A stretch of DNA of 46,630 nucleotides from RGIG5952 sp045603485. Its GTDB lineage: Bacteria > Verrucomicrobiota > Kiritimatiellia > RFP12 > JAAYLN01. The stretch lies in assembly GCA_045603485.1 (NCBI GenBank), contig JAZUMF010000017.1:1-46630 (forward strand), written 5' to 3'. Numbering within the stretch: position 1 is the first letter of the stretch; every line of letters begins with the position of its first letter. The position numbers were made by a program, and so were the translations under genes. This document shows positions 6,542 through 13,823 of the stretch, one piece after another. The notes under the pieces were generated by a model. That model searched no databases, was not told the origin of the DNA, and saw only the letters and a list, made by a program, of their open reading frames with translations.

Positions 6542-8263
6542 ATGTCAGAGAATAACGACGCTGTAAATGCGGGCAATGAACCGCGTGGGCATTTTATTAA
6601 ACAATTTATCGCGAACGATCTTGCAGAGGGTAAAAACGGCGGGATTGTTGTGACGCGCTTTCCTCCCGAGCCTAATGGATATCTCCATATTGGCCACGCA
6701 AAGGCCATTTGCGTTGACTTCGGCATGGCGGCCGCCTTTAACGGAGAATGCCACCTTCGTATGGACGACACCAACCCATCCAAGGAGGATGAAGATTATG
6801 TGCGTTCCATCAAGGAAGATGTCCGCTGGCTTGGCTTTGATTGGGGCGATGGCTTCTTCTATGCTTCAGACCTTTTTGACCGCCTCTACGACTTTGCCGA
6901 AGAGCTGATTCGTCGCGGCCATGCCTATGTTTGCGAGCTTTCACAGGAAGAATGGAAGAAATACCGCGGCATACCGACTGAGCCGGGTACTCCATCCCCG
7001 TACCGTGATCGTTCCGTTGAGGAAAACCTCGATAAATTCCGTCGCATGAAGGCCGGCGAGTTTGATGAAGGCTCTTGTTGTCTTAGGGCTAAAATCGATA
7101 TGTCGTCGCCCAACATCCATTTCCGCGACCCTGTCATCTATCGCATTATGAAGGAGCCTCACTACCGTACAGGCTCTAAGTGGGTCGTCTATCCTATGTA
7201 TGACTTCGCACATCCCTTCGAGGATGCCGCCGAAGGTGTCACGCACTCGCTTTGCACGCTCGAATTTGAAGTTCACCGCCCGCTCTACGATTGGGTCATC
7301 GACCGTATGGACGAATGCAATATGCTCGTCGTTAAAGACGGCAACAAGATTCGCCCTCAGCAGCGTGAATTCGCCCGTTTAGCCCTCGACTACACAGTTA
7401 TGTCCAAGCGCAAGCTTCTACAGCTCGTCAAGGACGGTCTGGTCGACGGTTGGGACGATCCTCGCATGCCCACAGTTTCAGGTCTTCGCCGCCGTGGCTA
7501 TCCCGCAGAATCGATAAGAGACTTTTGCGAAAAGATCGGCGTCTCAAAATTCAAAAGCGCGACTGAAATTGCCCTTCTGGAATCTTGTGTACGCGACAAT
7601 CTCAACCGCACGGCAACCCGCCGCATGGCAGTTCTCAATCCCGTAAAGGTTGTCATCGACAACTTCCTCGAGGATGCCGTTGAATACTTTGAAGCGGTCA
7701 ACAATCCCGAAGACCCTGAGGCCGGAACCCGTATGATTCCCTTCTCCCGAGAGCTTTGGATTGAGCGCGAAGACTTTATGGAGGATCCTCCCAAGAAGTT
7801 CTTCCGTCTTTCACCAGGCCGCGAAGTCCGCTTGCGCTATGCATGCCTCTTCCTGTGCACAAGCGTAATCAAAGACGACAACGGAGAAATCGTTGAGATT
7901 CACGGAACATGGGATCCGAACTCCAAGGGAGGCAATGCGCCCGACGGCCGTAAAGTAAAGGGCACAATCCATTGGGTTTCGGCAAAGCACGCTGTTAAGC
8001 TTGAGGCCCGCCTCTACGATAGGCTCTTTACCGTCGCCGACCCCGAAGCCGATGACAGCAAACAGTTCACCGATTTTCTCAACCCCGACTCTCTCAAGGT
8101 TACGACGGCATATTGCGAGCCAGCGATTGCCGAGCTTAAGGCAGGCGAGCGGATTCAGCTTGAACGGCTTGCCTACTTTGCCGCCGATTCGCGCGATTCC
8201 AAGCCTGGCGCCCCGGTTCTTAACCGCACCGTCACCCTGAAGGATTCTTGGGCAAAGGCATAA
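6542..8263 (+). CDS. glnS: Glutaminyl-tRNA synthetase
   Basis: Class I synthetase charging tRNA-Gln in the cytoplasm; 573 residues, normal for bacterial GlnRS. The signature motif is HIGH at 49-52 in RFPPEPNGYLHIGHAKAI, and the second ATP motif is VMSKRKL (KMSKS form). DDPRMPTVSGLRRRGYPAESIRDFC is typical of GlnRS rather than GluRS. The two C-terminal anticodon-binding beta-barrels follow, with KGTIHWVS marking the type. ATG 6542 is preferred over TTG 6527 because GAGG lies 9 bases upstream. Seven bases separate it from dnaX, so it heads that operon. The presence of GlnRS implies that direct tRNA-Gln charging is used. Confidence 0.97.
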   Translation: MSENNDAVNAGNEPRGHFIKQFIANDLAEGKNGGIVVTRFPPEPNGYLHIGHAKAICVDFGMAAAFNGECHLRMDDTNPSKEDEDYVRSIKEDVRWLGFDWGDGFFYASDLFDRLYDFAEELIRRGHAYVCELSQEEWKKYRGIPTEPGTPSPYRDRSVEENLDKFRRMKAGEFDEGSCCLRAKIDMSSPNIHFRDPVIYRIMKEPHYRTGSKWVVYPMYDFAHPFEDAAEGVTHSLCTLEFEVHRPLYDWVIDRMDECNMLVVKDGNKIRPQQREFARLALDYTVMSKRKLLQLVKDGLVDGWDDPRMPTVSGLRRRGYPAESIRDFCEKIGVSKFKSATEIALLESCVRDNLNRTATRRMAVLNPVKVVIDNFLEDAVEYFEAVNNPEDPEAGTRMIPFSRELWIEREDFMEDPPKKFFRLSPGREVRLRYACLFLCTSVIKDDNGEIVEIHGTWDPNSKGGNAPDGRKVKGTIHWVSAKHAVKLEARLYDRLFTVADPEADDSKQFTDFLNPDSLKVTTAYCEPAIAELKAGERIQLERLAYFAADSRDSKPGAPVLNRTVTLKDSWAKA

Positions 8264-8270
8264 GATTATT

Positions 8271-9932
8271 ATGGCGTACGAGGTTTTAGCTAGAAAATGG
8301 AGGCCAAAGCACTTTGATGATGTGATCGGTCAAGAGCATGTCACAAATACGCTTCGCCATGCAATTAAATCGGGAAGAATTGCCCATGCCTATCTCTTTA
8401 TCGGCCCGAGAGGCATCGGTAAAACCACTCTTTCGCGTATCTTTGCAAAGGCGCTCAACTGCTCCCATTCAGACTTACCTACCTCGTCCCCCTGTGATGA
8501 ATGCGACAACTGCAAAGAAATCATGGCCGGGACATCGTTTGATGTAATTGAAATCGATGCCGCCTCAAACAACGGCGTCGACAACATCAGAGATCTCCGC
8601 GAAACCATAAAATTCGCCCCGACTAAGTGTCGATTCAAGGTCTACATCATCGACGAAGTCCATATGCTTTCATCTGGCGCCTTCAACGCCTTGCTCAAGA
8701 CGCTTGAAGAGCCGCCGCCTCATGCCAAATTCATCTTGGCGACAACCGAGGCCGACAAACTTCCCGCGACCATCATCTCACGTTGTCAGCGTTTTGATTT
8801 GCGACGCATCCCGACCTCGAAGATAATTGAGACATTATCTCGAATCTGTGAGAGCGAGGGAGCAAAGGTCTCCGAGGATGCGCTCCTTGCGATTGCTCGC
8901 GGAGCCGAAGGCGGTATGCGCGATGCACTTTCAGCACTTGACCAGATAATATCATTCAAGGGTACCGACATTACCGAAGCCGATGTTATTTCAATTTTCG
9001 GCCTCGTATCGCGCAAGCAGATTGAAGACCTTTCGCTCTCAATGCTTTCTGGCGATATGGCAACTGGTCTTCGCATTATTGATCAGCTCGATAAAAGCGG
9101 AAAAGACCTCCGTCGCCTCGTAATTGAGCTCCTTGACCACTTCCGCAATATTTTGGTCCGACAGCAGCTTGGCGATGACGCTCAAACGATGCTTGATGTG
9201 ACACCCGAACAATTTAAGGGTATTGACGCTCAGGCGAAGCTTGTCGACACGGCGCGCATTTTGCGTATCGCGGAACACTTCTCCGACCTTGAAGGGCGTA
9301 TTCGCTATGCCCTCTCGCGCCGTACAATCTTTGAGACGGTATTCTTGCGTTGCTGTCGTGCGGCAACCGTAGTCACGCTGGACCAAGTAATCCAGAAGCT
9401 GGCAGCCGCGCCGCAGTCGAAAATTCAAGAAGAGACGCCTGCGGCAACTGTGGCGGCGGCTCCCGCCGTGAACACGGCTGCGCAAGCTCAAACGGCTACG
9501 GGTGAGCGGCCGCAGCCCGCCCCGGTTCAAGCCGTTTCCGAGCCTAAAGCGGCAGCGCCGTTCTTTCAGCCGTCCAAGCTTAAAGTGGCTCTAGGGAACT
9601 ACGCGTCAGCTCCGGCACCGATTGCGAATCCGACGCCGCCACCTCAAGATCAAGAGTCAGATGCAAATTCTGCGGCGTCCGCTCCTTCTCCCGTAACGGA
9701 CGCCGGTGAACAATCAGAGGTACGGGAGAAGGACTTTAATGCTGAGCTTGAAGAATCGCCAATCCGCGCGGCACACGAGCCAGCCATTAAAGAAGCACTC
9801 AAACTCTTTAAGGGGAGTATTACGGAAATAAGGTCTCCAATGCAGACCTTTGCACAAGTCGAAGCAAATGATGACGATGTTCCGGTCGATTACGGTACTG
9901 AATCTGAATTTGACTCAAATGAGACTCCCTGA
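8271..9932 (+). CDS. dnaX: DNA polymerase III subunit gamma/tau
   Basis: The motor of the clamp loader in the replisome. Walker A is GPRGIGKTT (45-53). The zinc module has C64, C75, C78 and C81. Walker B is VYIIDEVHML (about 124-133), the sensor region is LEEPPPHAKFILATTE, and the SRC arginine-finger motif is in IISRCQRFDL. The collar domain follows, and residues from about 385 are a low-complexity Ala/Pro/Glu tail. The product is 553 residues, between gamma and full tau in length. I saw no A-rich slippery heptamer, so two forms by frameshifting seem unlikely. It is followed by ybaB and recR, the common bacterial order. Confidence 0.95.
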   Translation: MAYEVLARKWRPKHFDDVIGQEHVTNTLRHAIKSGRIAHAYLFIGPRGIGKTTLSRIFAKALNCSHSDLPTSSPCDECDNCKEIMAGTSFDVIEIDAASNNGVDNIRDLRETIKFAPTKCRFKVYIIDEVHMLSSGAFNALLKTLEEPPPHAKFILATTEADKLPATIISRCQRFDLRRIPTSKIIETLSRICESEGAKVSEDALLAIARGAEGGMRDALSALDQIISFKGTDITEADVISIFGLVSRKQIEDLSLSMLSGDMATGLRIIDQLDKSGKDLRRLVIELLDHFRNILVRQQLGDDAQTMLDVTPEQFKGIDAQAKLVDTARILRIAEHFSDLEGRIRYALSRRTIFETVFLRCCRAATVVTLDQVIQKLAAAPQSKIQEETPAATVAAAPAVNTAAQAQTATGERPQPAPVQAVSEPKAAAPFFQPSKLKVALGNYASAPAPIANPTPPPQDQESDANSAASAPSPVTDAGEQSEVREKDFNAELEESPIRAAHEPAIKEALKLFKGSITEIRSPMQTFAQVEANDDDVPVDYGTESEFDSNETP

Positions 9933-9986
9933 CTCACACAACAACTATAACAATAACACGCGCAACAAGCGCAAAAGGAGAAAAAA

Positions 9987-10307
9987 ATGGCAAACTTCTT
10001 TGAACAGGCTAAGCAAGCACTTCAAATGAGAAAAGAAGCAAAGCGTATTCAGGCTGAGATCGAGCGCATTGTCGTCACATACGCAAATGGCGGTATTGAG
10101 GCATCGATGAAGGGCGACTTCACCCTCACCAACCTCAAGATCACCCCTGAAGCCCTTGAAGAGCTCAAGGCCGGCAAGACCGACCGCTTCACGACCATGC
10201 TTCAGAATGTCTTCAACGGCGCAATCAAAAAGGCCAAAGAAGCGACTCAGGAGCACATGCAGAAGGTCATGAAGGAAAACGGCCTCGGCGGCATGTTTGG
10301 TCAATAA
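9987..10307 (+). CDS. YbaB/EbfC nucleoid-associated protein
   Basis: A 106-residue DNA-binding dimer of the YbaB/EbfC family, which coats DNA and is nearly always encoded between dnaX and recR, as here. The N-terminal helix is KQALQMRKEAKRIQAEIERI, followed by the strand region ANGGIEASMKGDFTLTNLKITPEAL and a C-terminal helix with KKAKEATQEHMQKVM. GGMFGQ ends the protein. AAGGAG lies 7 bases before the ATG. All family features are present and the length is typical. Confidence 0.92.
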   Translation: MANFFEQAKQALQMRKEAKRIQAEIERIVVTYANGGIEASMKGDFTLTNLKITPEALEELKAGKTDRFTTMLQNVFNGAIKKAKEATQEHMQKVMKENGLGGMFGQ

Positions 10308-10321
10308 TAATGACACAGATC

Positions 10322-10358
10322 GCGGACGGGCACAACGGATACCCGTCCGCAACTTTTT
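10322..10358 (+). terminator. Terminator-like hairpin abutting the recR start
   Basis: Perfect 9-bp stem GCGGACGGG (10322-10330) / CCCGTCCGC (10342-10350) with an 11-base loop, then AACTTTTT running straight into the recR ATG at 10359. It reads as an intrinsic terminator or attenuator between ybaB and recR, and leaves no room for a Shine-Dalgarno site for recR. Confidence 0.65.
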
Positions 10359-10955
10359 ATGGAAAACCCCATTGAAAATCTCGAACGGGCGCTTTCACGC
10401 TTGCCAGGTCTGGGTCGTCGCAGCGCGGAGCGTGCCGCTTTGGCTCTGGTCCGCGACCCCGAGGTTCTTCTAGAGCCCTTGATTCATGCCCTGACGGTAG
10501 CACGGGAGGAAGTCGTCTGCTGCCCGGTTTGCGGCGGTTTTACGGTTCGCGGCGAATCGCCTTGCTCGGTTTGTCAGGATTCACTCCGCGACCCCTCTTT
10601 GCTTTGCGTAGTAGAAGAGCCAAGCGATATAGTTTCAATGGAAAGAGCCCATGTATTCAAAGGGCAATACCACGCTCTTCACGGCAAAGTCTCCGCCTCG
10701 CGCGGTACCGGCCCAAACGACCTTCGCCTTGGAGAGCTCACCGCACGACTTTATTCTGGAACCATCAAAGAGGTCATCTTGGCAACAGGCACTGACCTTG
10801 ACGGTGATGCAACCGCTGAATTTATCACTTCGCTCATAAAGCAAACCGCGCTAGCCGTCCGCATTACACGCCTCGCATATGGACTACCAGTTGATAGCGG
10901 AATCGCATATTCCGACCCGATAACACTAAAACGCGCCCTTGCCGGGCGCACATAA
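10359..10955 (+). CDS. recR: Recombination protein RecR
   Basis: 198 residues, the normal RecR length. The N-terminal helix-hairpin-helix is LSRLPGLGRRSAERAAL (12-28). The zinc finger has CPVC (55-58) and CSVC (69-72). A Toprim domain follows (LLCVVEEPSDIVSMERA), and the Walker-like C-terminal part has ITRLAYGLPVDSGIAYSDPITL. RecR works with RecO and RecF in loading RecA at gaps. The ATG comes directly after the T-run of a strong hairpin and has no ribosome-binding site; no better internal start exists because the helix-hairpin-helix begins at once. Confidence 0.95.
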   Translation: MENPIENLERALSRLPGLGRRSAERAALALVRDPEVLLEPLIHALTVAREEVVCCPVCGGFTVRGESPCSVCQDSLRDPSLLCVVEEPSDIVSMERAHVFKGQYHALHGKVSASRGTGPNDLRLGELTARLYSGTIKEVILATGTDLDGDATAEFITSLIKQTALAVRITRLAYGLPVDSGIAYSDPITLKRALAGRT

Positions 10956-10964
10956 GGCAGCTCT

Positions 10965-11879
10965 ATGGAAGAAGAAGAGAAGATACAAAAGATAAAATTC
11001 AAGTATCGCCTCGAATATGCGCTCGTGCGTGCATTTGAATTCTGCTTCCGAATCACTCCCTACAGAATCTGCCTTTGGAATGCCTGCATATTGGCGCGCT
11101 TCGTCTTTCACATCGTTGGCTGGCGTCGCAAGGAAGCCATTCGAAGAATAAAATCGGTATTCCCCGACATAACCGATAAAGAAGCCGCCAGAATCGCCTA
11201 TCACTCCATCCGCAACATACTTCTCAACTGCGCTGAAACGATGCACCTCTCAGGCGTAAGTGATAAATGGATAAATGAACACACCATAAACTGCGCCGCC
11301 GCAATGGAAAAAATCAAGGCAATCACCAAAGACAGCGGTGCAATTTTGGCACTACCCCATTTCGGCAACTGGGATTTGGCCGGCATTATCGTAGCACATC
11401 ATAAGATACCGATATTTTCAGTGGCCGGCATCCAGCATAACCCGCTTACAAATGACTGGATTAACAACAAACGCGCAACCGGCATTACGATTCTTCCGCG
11501 CGGTACACTCGCGATGCGTTCAACTCTGAAACGCCTAAAGCAGAAGGAAGTCTTTGCAATCCTTCCAGATGTAAGAATGAAAACTCACGATATTGAGATT
11601 CCGTTTTTAGGAAGCAAAGCGAATCTTGGTCGTGGAATGGCTCTATTCGCAAGGCGCACAGGCTCCCCTATCCTCCTCGCCAAGGTTTGGAGAACCGATT
11701 TAAGCCACCATTTTCTCGATGTTTCCACCCCGATAATGGCAGACCAGACACTTGATGAAGAAACGGACATCATCAGAATGACCACACTTGTCATGGAGAT
11801 AATCGAAAAGCAGATATTTGAAAATCCCGACCAATGGTTTTGGTATAACAAGCGGTGGGTCCTTGACCCGATTGAATAA
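10965..11879 (+). CDS. Lipid A biosynthesis-type acyltransferase (LpxL/HtrB family)
   Basis: 304 residues. The catalytic HX4D motif is H132-F-G-N-W-D137 in ALPHFGNWDLAG. The family's second block is present as LAMRSTLKRLKQKEVFAILPDVRM followed by VPFLG-like IEIPFLGSKANLGRG. The C-terminus ENPDQWFWYNKRWV is the usual E-x-P-x-Q-W-x-W-x-x-x-R-W signature. Such enzymes add secondary acyl chains to Kdo-lipid A at the inner membrane, so the organism probably makes LPS. The exact acyl donor and position cannot be told. It starts nine bases after recR and leads into the channel-like set with a 22-base gap. Confidence 0.88.
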   Translation: MEEEEKIQKIKFKYRLEYALVRAFEFCFRITPYRICLWNACILARFVFHIVGWRRKEAIRRIKSVFPDITDKEAARIAYHSIRNILLNCAETMHLSGVSDKWINEHTINCAAAMEKIKAITKDSGAILALPHFGNWDLAGIIVAHHKIPIFSVAGIQHNPLTNDWINNKRATGITILPRGTLAMRSTLKRLKQKEVFAILPDVRMKTHDIEIPFLGSKANLGRGMALFARRTGSPILLAKVWRTDLSHHFLDVSTPIMADQTLDEETDIIRMTTLVMEIIEKQIFENPDQWFWYNKRWVLDPIE

Positions 11880-11901
11880 AACCCCATAAAAGGAGCCCGC
11901 G

Positions 11902-13086
11902 ATGATAAGAACGCAAATGAAAACAAAGGCGACATTTATTGCAAGCTCAATACTCACAATACTGTCCGGTCTTGCATTCATCAACAACATAGCAGTCTTG
12001 ATCCGCTGGCAGACATCCTTCAAAAACGCCGCGGGAGATGCAACCAAAATATCATCGGATATAAGCGGAATACTTCCATGGCTGGACTGGACAGCCGTAG
12101 ACTATTCCTGCGTTACGACATTTATACCGTTTTTAGGCTTTTTACTCTTTACCATTGCAATCTCGCGCATAATGCGTGGCGCCAGAACGGCCATGGAAGC
12201 CTTCCCCTTCTTCAGATTCTACGATCAAATGAATATAGCCCTGGGACTTGTCGGTACCCTATGGGGCATCATCATGATTGGCTACTACGATATGGAAACG
12301 GTCACAATGGCAAGCTTAATGCTCTGTCTCCATACAGCTCTCTTCTCGACACTGATAGCCGTAGTTTGGGTATTCCTGGTCGTCCATCCTGTATTGACTC
12401 CCATCGCATGCGGGCTCTTAAACGAAGCAGGACTCGCAATCGAAGAAGACGACCGTGGGATTGAAGAAATCCTCAACGAACTTCGTGCCGCCGCTGACGG
12501 CATCGGGGCAACGCTGGCACGGGAAGAAAATGCCGTTTCAGCCTTTTCAACAGCCGTTGAAAGTGCTGCGTCGCGAATCAACTCATTCTCAATCAGAATA
12601 GGCGAATACTCGCAAGCCCTGGAACGCCGTGAAAAAGAAGCCGACGAAATCTTCTCCCAACGCCTAACAGCGATAAACAAGGCTCAAGATGCCGCGCTTG
12701 AAGCGTTCGTCAAGGCTGCAGATGCCGCCGCAAAGACCGCCGCACAAGCAACCCATGACGCCAAAGAGCAAATCGCCGACGCGATTGCGGATGCGATATC
12801 TGAAATGGGACGCGCCCGTGCAGAATCCGAAGCAAATATTGCTAAAGCATTTGAAGACCGCCTGAAGGCCATGGATGACGCAGATATGGAGCGTCGCAAA
12901 AAATTTGCCGAAGCCCTCTCCGCCAGATTGCGAGAAATGGACGAAGCGCAAGCGATAAGAGAGCGCAAATTCGATGAAGTTCTTCAGGAACGCATATCAA
13001 AGCTTTCAAAGGAAAGCCTTGCCAATGCCGAACGCGCGGCAAAGGCAGAGACAACAATAGCCCGTATACGCTCGGCCTTCGAATGA
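11902..13086 (+). CDS. MotA/TolQ/ExbB-type channel subunit with long coiled-coil tail
   Basis: 394 residues. Four membrane segments are visible: about 11-34, 70-89, 111-128 and 137-163. Segment three carries GLVGTLWGI (115-123), the G-L-x-G-T-x-W-G-I block of TolQ/ExbB, and segment four has HTALFSTLIAV (144-154), matching the family's A-L-x-x-T-x-x-G/A region. From about 175 to the end is an Ala/Glu/Lys-rich helical tail of some 220 residues predicted to lie in the cytoplasm. Heptad-like stretches such as MDDADMERRKKFAEALSARL point to a coiled coil. AAAGGAG precedes the ATG. The stop overlaps the next start (ATGA). The long tail recalls ZorA of Zorya systems, but no ZorC/D/E genes are present. 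Function is unknown. Confidence 0.75.
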   Translation: MIRTQMKTKATFIASSILTILSGLAFINNIAVLIRWQTSFKNAAGDATKISSDISGILPWLDWTAVDYSCVTTFIPFLGFLLFTIAISRIMRGARTAMEAFPFFRFYDQMNIALGLVGTLWGIIMIGYYDMETVTMASLMLCLHTALFSTLIAVVWVFLVVHPVLTPIACGLLNEAGLAIEEDDRGIEEILNELRAAADGIGATLAREENAVSAFSTAVESAASRINSFSIRIGEYSQALERREKEADEIFSQRLTAINKAQDAALEAFVKAADAAAKTAAQATHDAKEQIADAIADAISEMGRARAESEANIAKAFEDRLKAMDDADMERRKKFAEALSARLREMDEAQAIRERKFDEVLQERISKLSKESLANAERAAKAETTIARIRSAFE

Positions 13087-13823
13087 AAAACGCACAACTA
13101 GCAAAAATAATCCGCAAAGGCAGCGCGAAACGCGAAGCTCCGAATGTAAACGAGCTCGAATCACTTCTTCTGCAAATATCTTTTGCCATTATGATGGTCT
13201 TTATGATGGCATATTTTCTCTTCAGGGCAGAGGCAAAAAAAGAGCAGGAAGAACAGCTCCTTGAACTGGAAAGACAAAAGCTCGTAATTGCAGCAGAAGC
13301 CGCAGACGCGGCAAGTATGGCACGCTACGGACTGGATATGCTGGTCTTGACAAATTCTCCGTCAACCTCAGGTCTCAAACTCCTAAAAGGCGATCAGCTA
13401 TCAGACGACACATTTATAAAAGGCGCATTTCTCAAGGCCGCGCAAAACGGAGCGAAAGACTTCTCAGACACGCTCTCACTACGCAGAGAGTGGATAGCCG
13501 ATGTCTACAACCGAGCAGGATTAGATGCCGCCTCGGTATCAAAGGCCTCCGCCGATTGGGTTAATTCGGTAGCCGATGACGCCATTGCGCGCTACGAAGA
13601 ACTAATCCGCAAAATAGAATATAGAGCCGTTGCGGAACTGCAAGGCTATTGGCTCAAAAATCCGTCAAAAATCGACGATCCGAAAATTGCCGATATACTT
13701 CAAAAGCTGGACACGGCAAATGAAGACAGCCGACTGCTTCTGGTGACAGAGCTATCAACGGCACTTCGCCGTTATGGTATTGAAAGACTTCAAATTCTGG
13801 CGGGAGCGGAAATGTTGCCATGA
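13083..13823 (+). CDS. ExbD/TolR/MotB-like single-span partner lacking the membrane Asp
   Basis: 246 residues: short basic cytoplasmic N-terminus, one membrane span (about 29-47), then a helical domain expected outside the inner membrane. The span LLQISFAIMMVFMMAYFLF lines up with ExbD/TolR (P-L-I-D-V-V-F-L-L-L-I-F-F), but the proton-carrying Asp is replaced by Q31. A charged coiled-coil stretch follows (KKEQEEQLLELERQKL). The rest is helical with no OmpA-like peptidoglycan-binding motif, unlike MotB or ZorB. Overlaps of four bases at both ends couple it to its neighbours. The assignment rests on topology, position and the short alignment above; it may be a structural stator rather than a proton carrier. 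Confidence 0.6.
   Translation: MKNAQLAKIIRKGSAKREAPNVNELESLLLQISFAIMMVFMMAYFLFRAEAKKEQEEQLLELERQKLVIAAEAADAASMARYGLDMLVLTNSPSTSGLKLLKGDQLSDDTFIKGAFLKAAQNGAKDFSDTLSLRREWIADVYNRAGLDAASVSKASADWVNSVADDAIARYEELIRKIEYRAVAELQGYWLKNPSKIDDPKIADILQKLDTANEDSRLLLVTELSTALRRYGIERLQILAGAEMLP

Noticed and set aside
6415..6783. Minus-strand 122-residue frame over the start of glnS
   Set aside because: Antisense to the conserved GlnRS N-terminus and covering both divergent promoters; composition is that of a shadow.
8271..9932. Programmed frameshift making a short gamma form of DnaX
   Set aside because: No A-rich slippery heptamer with a following hairpin was found near the end of the collar domain.
11902..13823. 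Zorya defence system (ZorA/ZorB)
   Set aside because: The channel subunit with a long tail fits ZorA loosely, but the partner lacks an OmpA-like peptidoglycan-binding domain and the membrane Asp, and no ZorC/D/E-type helicase or nuclease genes follow.
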